DNA from: Altererythrobacter aquiaggeris
Lineage (GTDB): Bacteria > Pseudomonadota > Alphaproteobacteria > Sphingomonadales > Sphingomonadaceae
NCBI RefSeq assembly: GCF_037154015.1
Contig: NZ_JBANRL010000001.1
Coordinates: 1,178,001 to 1,242,000 of the forward strand
Length of the DNA: 64,000 nt
Reading direction: 5' to 3'
Part shown: positions 47,564 to 56,644 of the stretch, one piece after another
Layout of the letters: each line of letters starts with the position of its first letter
Position numbering within the stretch: position 1 is the stretch's first letter
The notes under the pieces: generated by a model
What the model was told of the DNA's origin: nothing
What the model saw: the letters and a program-made list of their open reading frames with translations, nothing else
Database searches by the model: none
Position numbers and translations under genes: made by a program

Positions 47564-49495
47564 ATGGCGACGCAAGCGGCTGACAGACCGGTAACCGATA
47601 CTTCACCGGAGGCGGTTGTTGTCCGCTTCGCCGGTGATAGCGGCGACGGAATGCAATTGACGGGCGGACAATTCACGCTGTCCACCGCACTGGCGGGTAA
47701 CGATCTCGCCACATTCCCCGACTTTCCGGCTGAAATCCGCGCACCGCAGGGCACGCTGTTTGGCGTTTCCGCATTCCAGATCAATTTCGGCAGCCGCGAG
47801 ATAAACACTGCGGGGGATGCGCCCGATGTGCTGGTGGCGATGAACCCCGCCGCGCTCAAGGTAAATCTCGCATCGCTGAAACCCGGCGGTCTGGTAATCA
47901 TCGACACGGGCGAATTTACCAAACGCAACCTTGATAAGGCCAAATATGATGTCAGCCCGCTGGACGATGATACGCTGGCGAAATGGGAAGTGCTGGCTTT
48001 CGATATCAGCGCGCTGACAATCGAAGCGGTCAAACCGTTTGGCCTGGGCAACAAGGATGCGCTGCGGTCCAAGAATATGTGGACGCTGGGCCTTGCGCTG
48101 TGGATGTTCGACCGCGAACGCGCGCCGATCGAAAACTGGCTGAAAACCAAGTTCAAAACCAAACCCGACATTGCCGGCGCCAATATTGCTGCGCTCAATG
48201 CCGGCCATGCTTACGGCGAAACGGCTGAACTGACCGGACCGCTGAAGCAGGTTCACGTCGATCGGGTAGAAAGCAAGCCGGGTCTTTACCGCACCATCAA
48301 CGGCGCCGAAGCGATCTCGCTCGGGCTGGTTGCGGGTGCACAATTGTCCGAACTGTCGCTGTTTTTCGGTGGTTATCCGATCACGCCGGCCTCGGCGATC
48401 CTGCACCATCTGGCGCGGCTCAAGGAATTTGGCGTTACGACGTTCCAGGCCGAAGACGAAATCGCCGCGATTTGCGCCTCCATCGGTGCATCCTATGCGG
48501 GGCAGTTGGGGGTTACCTCGTCGTCCGGCCCCGGCATCGCGCTCAAAACCGAAGCGATGGGCCTCGCGATCATGACCGAGCTTCCGCTGGTTATCGTCAA
48601 CAGCCAGCGCGGCGGACCTTCCACCGGCCTTCCCACCAAGACCGAACAAAGCGATCTGTATCAGGCGGTGTATGGCCGCAACGGCGATGCGCCGATGCCG
48701 GTCGTATCCTGCAGCAGCCCGGGCGACGCGTTTGAATGCGCGATCGAGGCGTGCCGGATTGCGACGCAATATATGACGCCCGTTATGCTGTTGACCGATG
48801 GTTATATTGCCAATGCCTCCGAACCATGGCCGGTGCCCGATCCCGCGACATTCAAACCGTTTCCGGCCAAGTTCCTGCAGGAAAAGAACGCAGGCGATAC
48901 GCTGTTGCCATACAAACGCGATGCCAGGGGTGCGCGACCGTGGATCAAGCCGGGTACGCCCGGTTTGATGCACCGTATCGGCGGAATCGAAAAACAGGTC
49001 GATACCGGCCACATCGATTATGCGCCGGACAACCATCAGGCGATGACCGACGCGCGCAGCCAGAAGGTGCTGGGTATCGATGTGCCCGATCAGGAGGTTT
49101 CGCTGGGCGAAACTTCCGGAAAACTTGCGGTCGTGGGCTGGGGATCGACTTTTGGCCCGATCCGCCGCGCAGTGGACAATTCGCGCAATAAAGGGCTCGA
49201 CGTCAGCCATATCCATGTGCGCCACATCTGGCCGCTGCCTGAAAACCTTGGCGAACTGCTGCACAGCTATGACCATGTGCTGGTGCCCGAAATGAATACC
49301 GGCCAGTTCAAAACCGTGCTGCGCGATCAATTCCTGGTGGATGCGCAGCCGCTGACCAAGACCAGTGGACAACCCTTCGCCATCGCCGAGCTGGAAGAAG
49401 CCATCGGCAAGTTTTTCGACGGAGTGCCGGACAATGAAGGCGGTCAGGTCGAAGTGAACAAGACACAATTACCCAGCCCGGAGTTGGACGCATGA
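47564..49495 (+). CDS. korA: 2-oxoacid:ferredoxin oxidoreductase, fused alpha subunit
   Basis: A 643-residue subunit with the gamma domain at the N-terminus (VVRFAGDSGDGMQLTGG) fused to the alpha domain (EAISLGLVAGAQLSELSLFFGGYPITPAS, then TSSSGPGIALKTEAMGLA). This KorA layout is typical of 2-oxoglutarate:ferredoxin oxidoreductase, which makes succinyl-CoA and reduced ferredoxin, but 2-oxoacid preference is inferred. GAAGGTG precedes the ATG. It overlaps korB by 4 bp. Confidence 0.92.
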   Translation: MATQAADRPVTDTSPEAVVVRFAGDSGDGMQLTGGQFTLSTALAGNDLATFPDFPAEIRAPQGTLFGVSAFQINFGSREINTAGDAPDVLVAMNPAALKVNLASLKPGGLVIIDTGEFTKRNLDKAKYDVSPLDDDTLAKWEVLAFDISALTIEAVKPFGLGNKDALRSKNMWTLGLALWMFDRERAPIENWLKTKFKTKPDIAGANIAALNAGHAYGETAELTGPLKQVHVDRVESKPGLYRTINGAEAISLGLVAGAQLSELSLFFGGYPITPASAILHHLARLKEFGVTTFQAEDEIAAICASIGASYAGQLGVTSSSGPGIALKTEAMGLAIMTELPLVIVNSQRGGPSTGLPTKTEQSDLYQAVYGRNGDAPMPVVSCSSPGDAFECAIEACRIATQYMTPVMLLTDGYIANASEPWPVPDPATFKPFPAKFLQEKNAGDTLLPYKRDARGARPWIKPGTPGLMHRIGGIEKQVDTGHIDYAPDNHQAMTDARSQKVLGIDVPDQEVSLGETSGKLAVVGWGSTFGPIRRAVDNSRNKGLDVSHIHVRHIWPLPENLGELLHSYDHVLVPEMNTGQFKTVLRDQFLVDAQPLTKTSGQPFAIAELEEAIGKFFDGVPDNEGGQVEVNKTQLPSPELDA

Positions 49496-50529
49496 ACGCA
49501 CCGGTTAAATTCGAGACCACGCTGAAAGATTGGGAAACCGATCAGGAAGTCCGCTGGTGCCCCGGCTGCGGGGATTATGCGATCCTGAAGGCTGTGCAGC
49601 GCACGTTGCCGCAGCTTGGTGCTGATCCTTCGAACACGGTGTTCATCAGCGGTATCGGCTGCTCCAGCCGGTTCCCCTATTACATGGAAACATACGGCTT
49701 CCATACGATCCACGGGCGTGCGCCTGCGGTGGCCACAGGCGTTAAACTGGCCAATCCAGATCTCGACGTGTGGCTGGTGACGGGTGATGGTGACGGGCTG
49801 TCGATCGGCGGCAATCACATGATGCACGTGCTGCGCCGCAATGTGAATATGCAGATCATGCTGTTCAACAACGAGATTTACGGCCTGACGAAGGGACAAT
49901 CATCGCCTACCAGCCGCGAAGGCACCAAAAGCCCCTCGACCCCGATTGGTTCTTACGACCATCCAGCCAATCCTTGCGCTTTTGCGCTGGGTTCGGGCGC
50001 GCGCTTCATCGGGCGCGGGTTCGATGTATCGAAAAACCTGCCTGATGTTCTGAAAGCTGCCCATGCCCACCAGGGTGCTGCATTTATCGAGATTTTCCAG
50101 AACTGCATCGTCTATAACAAGGATGTGTTCAACGATTTCGCCGCGCCCAAGGGGGCGGAGGACCGCCAGCTATGGTTGTCCAACGCGGAGCCGATGCTGT
50201 TTGCTGGCGGCGCCAAGGGCATTGCGCTCGACCGTGACGCGCTCGCGCTCAAAGTCGTCGATGTGGTGGATGGCAATTGGGAAGCGGCTGGCGTGCTGGT
50301 GCATGATGCGACCAACCGTTCGGTCTGCCATATGCTGATCGAAATGCCGTTTGGTCCGTTTCCGATGGCGCTTGGGGTTTTGTATGATGATCCGCGCGAA
50401 ACCTTTGAAAGCGCGGTTATCGAAGAACGCGCCAGGTCGTCTGCCGGCAAGGAGGCCAATCTGGCAAAATTGCTGGCCAAGGGGCAAACCTGGACAGTGG
50501 CAGCAGACGAGGGGCATCCGGCCGATTGA
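49492..50529 (+). CDS. korB: 2-oxoacid:ferredoxin oxidoreductase, beta subunit
   Basis: A 345-residue thiamine-diphosphate subunit. The iron-sulfur ligands are visible as Cys23 and Cys26 in RWCPGCGDY, Cys57 in GIGCSSR and a later Cys in FQNCIVYN. The cofactor motif is GDGDGLSIGGNH (98-109) with FNNEIYGLTKGQ. The four cysteines suit a single [4Fe-4S] cluster. It starts inside the korA end (ATGA). Confidence 0.93.
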   Translation: MNAPVKFETTLKDWETDQEVRWCPGCGDYAILKAVQRTLPQLGADPSNTVFISGIGCSSRFPYYMETYGFHTIHGRAPAVATGVKLANPDLDVWLVTGDGDGLSIGGNHMMHVLRRNVNMQIMLFNNEIYGLTKGQSSPTSREGTKSPSTPIGSYDHPANPCAFALGSGARFIGRGFDVSKNLPDVLKAAHAHQGAAFIEIFQNCIVYNKDVFNDFAAPKGAEDRQLWLSNAEPMLFAGGAKGIALDRDALALKVVDVVDGNWEAAGVLVHDATNRSVCHMLIEMPFGPFPMALGVLYDDPRETFESAVIEERARSSAGKEANLAKLLAKGQTWTVAADEGHPAD

Positions 50530-50541
50530 TCGGCAGGCTGC

Positions 50542-51522
50542 GTGGATAATCTCACACACTCGCTCGTCGGCGCTTTGCTCGGTCAGGCCGGGCTGAAGCG
50601 CAAAACCGGTCTGGCGATGCCCGCGCTGGTTATCGGCGCGAACTTGCCCGATGTGGACGCGGCGTGTTTCTTTTGGCTGGAGGGCGTGGAACATCTCGGT
50701 TTCCGGCGCGGGATTACGCATGGCCCGCCCGCGATGGTGCTGCTGCCGCTGATGCTGGCGGGGCTGCTGTATGGCTTTGACCGCTGGCAGACCGGGCGCG
50801 GGAAACGGCCCGAGGGTCGGCTTCCGGTAAGTTTCAAATGGCTGTTCCTGCTGAGTTTCATCGGCTGTCTGACCCATCCGGCGATGGATTGGCTCAACGT
50901 CTATGGCATCCGGCTGCTCGAACCGTTTTCCAGCCAATGGTTTTATGGCGATACGCTATTTATCATCGATGTATGGCTGTGGGCGCTAATGGGCTTTGCG
51001 ACATGGTTCTCACTTAGGCGGGAGAAAAAAACCGGCGGCGACTGGCGAAAGCCCGCGCGGATCGCGATTGCTGCAAGTTTGGCGTATATCGGGGTAAACG
51101 GAGCGATCACCCACGCTTCCAAAGTTTCCTTTCTTAAAACGACCAATTTTAACGAAGTGATCGCCAATCCACTGCCGTTGACTTTCTGGCAGCGCGAAAT
51201 GGTCTTCGACGCTGACGGGACGGTTTATATGGGCATGGCTCAACAGGACTGGAGCGCCTTTGGCGGCCTGTCGGATGAGACGGTTTACCTTTTGCCGCAA
51301 GGCCCGTCATGTCTGGGGCCGGAGGAATTGCGAAAATACGCTCCGGCAGATAAACAGCTGGCCGCTTTCCTTTTCTGGTCACGATCGCCTTACGTCGTCC
51401 CCGACCGCAAGGGCGGCCGCGCTACGATCCGCGACGGGCGCTTTGCTTCGCCCATGGTAGGTGACAGGTTCAGCCATTCGATTAAAGTTCCGGCGGGGGC
51501 CGAAAACTGCGGTTTCGACTAA
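50542..51522 (+). CDS. Membrane-bound metal-dependent hydrolase-like protein (DUF457/YdjM type)
   Basis: A 326-residue membrane protein: MDNLTHSLVGALLGQAGL, GANLPDVDA, RRGITHGPPAM and CLTHPAMDWLNVYG carry the His/Asp residues expected to bind metal, within four or five membrane segments (~75-170), followed by a soluble C-terminal domain. YdjM-like proteins are LexA-regulated in E. coli, but I see no LexA box here. The start is a GTG 12 bp after korB. Confidence 0.85.
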   Translation: MDNLTHSLVGALLGQAGLKRKTGLAMPALVIGANLPDVDAACFFWLEGVEHLGFRRGITHGPPAMVLLPLMLAGLLYGFDRWQTGRGKRPEGRLPVSFKWLFLLSFIGCLTHPAMDWLNVYGIRLLEPFSSQWFYGDTLFIIDVWLWALMGFATWFSLRREKKTGGDWRKPARIAIAASLAYIGVNGAITHASKVSFLKTTNFNEVIANPLPLTFWQREMVFDADGTVYMGMAQQDWSAFGGLSDETVYLLPQGPSCLGPEELRKYAPADKQLAAFLFWSRSPYVVPDRKGGRATIRDGRFASPMVGDRFSHSIKVPAGAENCGFD

Positions 51523-51571
51523 GGAACCCGAATAGCGTTGGGCCCGTTATCCCAATGACAAAGGGGCATTC

Positions 51572-52960
51572 ATGACGACACCGCAAATAGTCTGGCTCCG
51601 GCGCGATCTTCGCATTGCCGATCAGCCTGCGCTTTATCACGCCGCTCAGGTGGGGCCAGTGGTTCCGGTTTATGTGCTCGACGATGATGCGCCCAAGCAC
51701 CACGCATATGGCGGAGCATCGCGCTGGTGGCTGCATCATTCACTGGAATCGCTCGGGCGCGATCTGGGCAAGCACAATTCGCGGATCATCCTGCGGCGCG
51801 GCGATGCGGCGGACGAGCTTGCGGCGCTGTCAAAGGAACTTGGCGGCGCGCCGGTCCATGCAAACCGCCATTATGAGCCATGGTGGCGCAATGCCGAGGC
51901 CAAGCTCGCCAGAGAAGCTGACTTGCAGCTCTACGATGGCAATTATTTACTGCCCGTGGGCGCGGTAAAAACCGGATCGGGCACACCCTATAAGATCTAT
52001 ACGCCATTTTCGAAAGCCACGCTGGAGGAGTTTCCGCCGCGTGATGCATTGCCTGAGCCCGATACGATATCGTTACCGGATACGTGGCCTGACAGCGAAG
52101 AGTTGGCAGATTGGCACCTGCTCCCGGCACAGCCGGATTGGGCGGGCGGGATGCGCGATTTCTGGAGTGTGGGCGAGACAGCAGCGCATGAGCGTCTGGC
52201 CCAGTGGGAAGACGACGTCGCCGACTATGACGAGGGCCGCAATTTGCCCTCGCAGGATGGATCGAGCCGGTTGTCCCCCCATCTGCATTGGGGCGAAATT
52301 TCGCCGGTTACTATCTGGCACGCGCTCAAGGACAAGCGCAGCAAGGGTTGGAAAACCTACGAAAAAGAGCTGATCTGGCGCGACTATGCACAGAATGTCA
52401 TCAGCCAGTTTCCGAAATATCCGGTCGAAAGTTACCGTGATGGTTACGGCGAGGTGTGGCGCAATCCCAATCGCGGCCATCTGATCGATGAAGATTTGCA
52501 TGCCTGGCAACGCGGCCGCACCGGCTATCCGATTGTCGATGCCGGAATGCGCCAATTGTGGGCGACCGGGTGGATGCACAACCGTGTGCGGATGATCACC
52601 GCCAGCTTCCTGATCAAACATCTGCTGATCGACTGGACGCATGGCGAACGCTGGTTCTGGGATACGCTGGTCGATGCCGATTACGGCAGCAACGGGACCA
52701 ACTGGCAATGGGTGTCGGGAACCGGCGTGGACAGCAATATGTTCGTACGGATCATGGCGCCGCTCAGCCAGTCGGAGAAATTCGATGCGGCAAATTATAT
52801 CCGTGAATGGGTGCCCGAGCTGGCCGAGCTGTCCGATGACGACATTCACGATCCGGCGGATGAGAAGCGCGGGGAATACCCGGTAAAACGCATCGGTCAC
52901 AAGGAGGCGCGCGAACGGGCGCTGTCGGCATATCGCGAAATGAAGGACAAGTCGGGCTAA
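51572..52960 (+). CDS. phrB: Deoxyribodipyrimidine photo-lyase (class I)
   Basis: A 462-residue flavoprotein repairing pyrimidine dimers with blue light. The N-terminal antenna domain (IVWLRRDLRIADQPAL) precedes the FAD domain with GRTGYPIVDAGMRQLWATGWMHNR, the GERWFWDTLVDADYGSN helix and WQWVSGTG. The Trp residues of the electron chain and the Asn of NWQW are present, which supports a true photolyase over a cryptochrome. AAAGGGG precedes the ATG. Confidence 0.94.
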   Translation: MTTPQIVWLRRDLRIADQPALYHAAQVGPVVPVYVLDDDAPKHHAYGGASRWWLHHSLESLGRDLGKHNSRIILRRGDAADELAALSKELGGAPVHANRHYEPWWRNAEAKLAREADLQLYDGNYLLPVGAVKTGSGTPYKIYTPFSKATLEEFPPRDALPEPDTISLPDTWPDSEELADWHLLPAQPDWAGGMRDFWSVGETAAHERLAQWEDDVADYDEGRNLPSQDGSSRLSPHLHWGEISPVTIWHALKDKRSKGWKTYEKELIWRDYAQNVISQFPKYPVESYRDGYGEVWRNPNRGHLIDEDLHAWQRGRTGYPIVDAGMRQLWATGWMHNRVRMITASFLIKHLLIDWTHGERWFWDTLVDADYGSNGTNWQWVSGTGVDSNMFVRIMAPLSQSEKFDAANYIREWVPELAELSDDDIHDPADEKRGEYPVKRIGHKEARERALSAYREMKDKSG

Positions 52961-52968
52961 CCCGCTTG

Positions 52969-52986
52969 CCGCAACGGGCCTTGCGG
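52969..52986 (+). terminator. Small hairpin after phrB
   Basis: CCGCAA (52969-52974) pairs perfectly with TTGCGG (52981-52986) around a 6-base loop, 9 bases after the phrB stop and 15 bases before the next start. No T-run; weak evidence. Confidence 0.3.
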
Positions 52987-53000
52987 GGCATAGTTAATCC

Positions 53001-54272
53001 ATGACCGCACAGGGATTGAATCGGGGCGGCGGGCTTATCAGGGGCGGCCGCAAATTTGGCACTTCGCCGGGTATTTTTGCGCGGCTGCTTGCGCCCGGAT
53101 TTCACAAATTGCTGGACCGGATCGACGCGGGGCTGGAGACCGGCTCGATCCTGGGGCATTTGCCCAATGGCGAGACGCGTCTGTTGGGCGGACGCGCAGC
53201 CGGATTCGACGCTGTGGTCCAGCTGAATGACTGGCGCGGATTGATCCGGCTTGCCACTGCCGGATCGGTCGGGTGGTTTCAGGCCTGGGAAGCGGGAGAA
53301 TGGGAAACGCCCGATCTGGTTACCGTGTTTGCGGTGTTCAACGCTAATGCTGCCAGCCTTGGCGATGCCGGGCGCGCCAAGGGATTTTGGCGAGCCGGAA
53401 TGCGGTTCGCGCATTGGCTGAACCGCAACACGCACGCGGGGTCCGAACGCAATATCAACGCACATTATGATCTCGGGAATGATTTTTACGGTCCGTGGCT
53501 GGGCGAGACGATGGCCTATTCCAGCGGACTGTTCAGCGACGGAGAAACGCGGCTTGGCGCAGCACAAACCCGCAAAATTGCCGCGCTGGCTGAAAGGCTG
53601 GAAATCACCCCGAATGACAGGGTGCTGGAAATCGGCTGCGGTTGGGGCACGCTGGCTGCGCATCTGGCGGATGATTTCGGTGCCGATGTCACCGCGATCA
53701 GCCTGTCGGACGAACAGCTGGCCTATGCCAGGGACCACCGCGTGCCGGGCAAGGGTTCGGTCCAATATCTCAAACAGGATTACCGCGATGTGGCGGGCCG
53801 GTTTGACAGCATCGCCAGCTGCGAAATGGTGGAGGCGCTGGGGCGCGCATATTGGCCCACATTCATGGACACGATCGCACGGTGCCTGAAACCGGGCGGG
53901 CGTGCCGCGATCCAGTATATTTCGTTCCGCGATGATTTGTTCGAAGCCTATGCTTCCAGCGCCGATTTTATCCAGGCCTATGTGTTTCCCGGTGGGCTGC
54001 TTATCCGCAATTCGGAGTTCAGGGCGCTGGCCGAGGCGCGCGGTCTGGCATGGTCCGATCAGACCGATTTCGGGATGGATTACGCCGAAACGCTCAGGAT
54101 CTGGCGGGAAAATTTTGAACAGGCGGTCGATGCCGGCCAGCTTCCGGCGGGTTTCGATCAGAAATTCATCCGGCTGTGGCGCTATTACCTGACCTATTGC
54201 GAGGGCGGTTTTCGCGGCGGCGGGATCGACGTGCATCAGGTCACATTGGTGAAGGAAACGACGCATGCTTAA
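53001..54272 (+). CDS. Cyclopropane-fatty-acyl-phospholipid synthase family protein
   Basis: A 423-residue SAM-dependent enzyme. The N-terminal ~120 residues resemble the lipid-binding region of Cfa; the catalytic part has NINAHYDLGNDFYGPWLGETMAYSSGLF, the SAM loop VLEIGCGWGTLAAHLA, SCEMVEALG and YISFRDDLFEAYASSADFIQAYVFPGG. Many such proteins make cyclopropane or methyl-branched lipids; product not determinable. It overlaps the following serine hydrolase gene by 8 bp. Confidence 0.9.
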   Translation: MTAQGLNRGGGLIRGGRKFGTSPGIFARLLAPGFHKLLDRIDAGLETGSILGHLPNGETRLLGGRAAGFDAVVQLNDWRGLIRLATAGSVGWFQAWEAGEWETPDLVTVFAVFNANAASLGDAGRAKGFWRAGMRFAHWLNRNTHAGSERNINAHYDLGNDFYGPWLGETMAYSSGLFSDGETRLGAAQTRKIAALAERLEITPNDRVLEIGCGWGTLAAHLADDFGADVTAISLSDEQLAYARDHRVPGKGSVQYLKQDYRDVAGRFDSIASCEMVEALGRAYWPTFMDTIARCLKPGGRAAIQYISFRDDLFEAYASSADFIQAYVFPGGLLIRNSEFRALAEARGLAWSDQTDFGMDYAETLRIWRENFEQAVDAGQLPAGFDQKFIRLWRYYLTYCEGGFRGGGIDVHQVTLVKETTHA

Positions 54273-55449
54273 ACGCCTCATACCTTTGATGGCAGCGATG
54301 ATGTTGCCCGGATGCGCGCAATATAGCGACGCGCCCGCCGGAACCGTTGCCCGCCCGGCGGCAACCCTGCGGATGCCGCCGCAGGAGCACGCACCCGAGG
54401 ATTTGCAAGTCCTGTTCTGGACGGCCGGGCAGCGCGAGACACGCTTCAGGCAGATGGAAAACTGGTTTCCCGGTTATGAGGTTCCGGCTGCAAAAAACAT
54501 GCGTCAACTTGAGCGGGGGGCAGGTCTAAGCCCCGATCTGAAGCAGAAGATTGCCCGCTTCATGCTGGAGACGAATTCTGCGGGCGTGATGATTCTGCAA
54601 GACGGCAAATTGCAGCACGAAGCCTATTCGCTGGGGTTCGATGCGACGCAGCGCTGGACCAGTTTCTCGGTGGCGAAAAGTTTCACCTCGACATTGCTGG
54701 GCGCAGCAGTGCGCGACGGATTGATCGGCAGTCTGGATGATAGCGTGGCTGATTACGTCCCTGAGTTGAAGGGGACGATATATGAGGATGTTACGGTAAA
54801 ACAGGTTGCGACCATGACGTCGGGTGCGGCGTGGAACGAGGATTACTCCGATCCCGATAGCGACATTGCCAAAATGGCCGCGATGGTTTCGGACACGGAA
54901 AATGATGCGCTTGTCACACAGCTCAAGACACTGCCGCGTGAAGCGCCGCCGGGCGAAAAGTTTGTCTATAAAACCATCGAGACCAATCTGCTGGGCGCGA
55001 TCGTGGAAAATGCCACAGGCATGAAGCTGGCTGAATACGCCAAGGCAAAAATCGTCGATCCGGCAGGGTTCGAAGCATCGATGTTCTGGATGATCGAGCC
55101 GACCGGGCGGACCATCGGTGGCTGCTGCCTGTCGCTGCGCCTCGCGGATTATGCCCGGCTGGGCCAGTTTGCGCTGGATGGCGGCGAGGGGATCGTGCCT
55201 GACGGATGGTTTGGCGAAGCGGGCGGACAGCAAGTCGATTTCAATGGTTCAGGCTATGGTTACGGCTACCAGTGGTGGACTTATCCGGGCGGCAATTTCG
55301 GCGCGCAGGGAATATTCGGCCAGGCAATTTCAATTATGCCTGCGGAAAAGATCGTCGCCGCAGCTGTCGGCAATTGGTCCACCGCAAGCAGTTCGGATAA
55401 TCGCCGCAAATGGTTGAAGCTGGTTCAGGAAATCGCCGAGGCCGAATAG
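54265..55449 (+). CDS. Beta-lactamase-related serine hydrolase lipoprotein
   Basis: A 394-residue exported protein with a lipobox LPGC (Cys17) and a class C beta-lactamase/DD-peptidase-like domain: SxxK motif SVAK with Ser135 and Lys138, a likely YxN-equivalent in the YKTIET segment, and C-terminal GYGYQWWTYPGG. Most family members are esterases or peptidases rather than beta-lactamases. It overlaps the Cfa-like gene by 8 bp, so the two may act in the same lipid process; that is inference. Confidence 0.87.
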   Translation: MLKRLIPLMAAMMLPGCAQYSDAPAGTVARPAATLRMPPQEHAPEDLQVLFWTAGQRETRFRQMENWFPGYEVPAAKNMRQLERGAGLSPDLKQKIARFMLETNSAGVMILQDGKLQHEAYSLGFDATQRWTSFSVAKSFTSTLLGAAVRDGLIGSLDDSVADYVPELKGTIYEDVTVKQVATMTSGAAWNEDYSDPDSDIAKMAAMVSDTENDALVTQLKTLPREAPPGEKFVYKTIETNLLGAIVENATGMKLAEYAKAKIVDPAGFEASMFWMIEPTGRTIGGCCLSLRLADYARLGQFALDGGEGIVPDGWFGEAGGQQVDFNGSGYGYGYQWWTYPGGNFGAQGIFGQAISIMPAEKIVAAAVGNWSTASSSDNRRKWLKLVQEIAEAE

Positions 55450-55470
55450 CCGCGTCAGGCGCACTGCGTT

Positions 55471-55815
55471 CTAGCGGCGAAACCCGCCATCGCCGCGATA
55501 ACGGGCCAGGATATTGTCATGGACGATCGGGCTTAGCAATTCGGTAAAGGCCACGCCGACCATGCAATTGTCCCACCAGACAACCTGCCCTTGCAGCGAT
55601 TCCAGACCGGGCAGGGTAAGCCAGCAGACCGTACCCGTGTGCAGGCGGTTGATTGCCGCGCCGGAATAACCCGAAATCGACAGATCGTGGATCACAGTCT
55701 GGAACCCGCGGCCGCCCGATGCCCTCAATTGTGCGGGGATCGACAGTCTCGTGCGCGGTGCACAGCGATCTTCCTGTGCCGCAATCTCGTATCGGTCCTG
55801 TGCGTCGAAGGTCAT
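55471..55815 (-). CDS. PilZ domain protein
   Basis: A 114-residue protein consisting of one PilZ-like domain: RCAPRTRLSIPAQLRASG with the RxxxR element, DLSISGYSGAAI in place of the D/NxSxxG motif, and GQVVWWDNCMVGVAF. It probably binds c-di-GMP. Convergent with the serine hydrolase gene; the GGDEF-EAL-PilZ protein at 14.4 kb is the only other c-di-GMP gene in the window. Confidence 0.85.
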   Translation of the reverse strand: MTFDAQDRYEIAAQEDRCAPRTRLSIPAQLRASGGRGFQTVIHDLSISGYSGAAINRLHTGTVCWLTLPGLESLQGQVVWWDNCMVGVAFTELLSPIVHDNILARYRGDGGFRR

Positions 55816-55921
55816 CAGCGCCCCCTCCTACCTTGAAGCAACCGCAGGGGATTGCGAAATTGCTAAACGCACGGTGGCGCGGGCAGGTTTACGTGGCCCT
55901 GACAAAGATGGTTAAGCGGTC

Positions 55922-56644
55922 TTAACCGACCCGTTTTTTGCAGGGCGTGGGGAAGTCGGTTTGCAGGAGTTCCAGAATAGCGTCGGCCACGATCCCGGGC
56001 TCCTTGACGGTTGCGGGATCTTCACCGGGATAGGCTTTGGCGCGCATCGCGGTCCGTGTGGCGCCCGGATCGACGATGGCCACGCGGATTCCGGATATAT
56101 TTTCAACCTCTTGCGCGTAACTTTCCAGCAAGCTGTCAAACGCGGCCTTGCTCGAGCCATACGCACCCCAATAGGCCCGCGCCCGTGACCCCACGCTGCT
56201 GGTCAACCCGATCACACGGCCAGCCTTGCTGCGCTTCAACATCGGATCGAATGCGGCCAGCAAGGCCTGTGTCGCCAACACGTTTACAGTCAGCGCCTGT
56301 CCAAAACTTTTGGGCGTTATCTGGGTAACCGGCGTCAGCGCGGGCAGTGTCGCGGCCGAAATCACCAGAATATCCAGCGTATCCCAGCGGCCCGAAATGG
56401 CCGCGGCCAACCGCGCGATCCCGTCTTCTTCGGACAGATCAAGCGGCGCGATGGTAGAATTGCCCCCCAGCGCATGGACTTCGTCTTCGACTTTTTCCAG
56501 TGCGCGGACGTCGCGGCCGGTCAGCACGACATGCGCCCCCTCCCGGGCCAGAGCAAGCGCGGTTGCGGCGCCGATGCCACGGCTTGCGCCGGTTACAATG
56601 GCGAGCTGGCCGGCAAGCGGCATTATCTTGGTATTTCTGGACAT
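55922..56644 (-). CDS. SDR family oxidoreductase, coupled to purF
   Basis: A 240-residue SDR: VTGASRGIGAATALALAREGAHVVLTGRD, ISAATLP where NNAG is usual, GLTSSVGSRA with the catalytic Ser and YGSSKAAFDSLL with Tyr and Lys. The NNAG motif is altered to SAAT. Substrate unknown. Its ATG shares a base with the purF stop (TAATG), so it is translationally coupled to purine synthesis, an odd but common arrangement in sphingomonads as far as I recall. Confidence 0.87.
   Translation of the reverse strand: MSRNTKIMPLAGQLAIVTGASRGIGAATALALAREGAHVVLTGRDVRALEKVEDEVHALGGNSTIAPLDLSEEDGIARLAAAISGRWDTLDILVISAATLPALTPVTQITPKSFGQALTVNVLATQALLAAFDPMLKRSKAGRVIGLTSSVGSRARAYWGAYGSSKAAFDSLLESYAQEVENISGIRVAIVDPGATRTAMRAKAYPGEDPATVKEPGIVADAILELLQTDFPTPCKKRVG

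Noticed and set aside
47603-49468. A 621-codon open frame antisense to korA
   Set aside because: Shadow of korA; composition rich in His, Arg and Gln as expected for an antisense frame, no domain.
54265-55449. Beta-lactamase resistance gene
   Set aside because: The SxxK fold is shared with many esterases and peptidases, and nothing in the context (the blaI pair lies 18 kb away) supports a beta-lactamase role.
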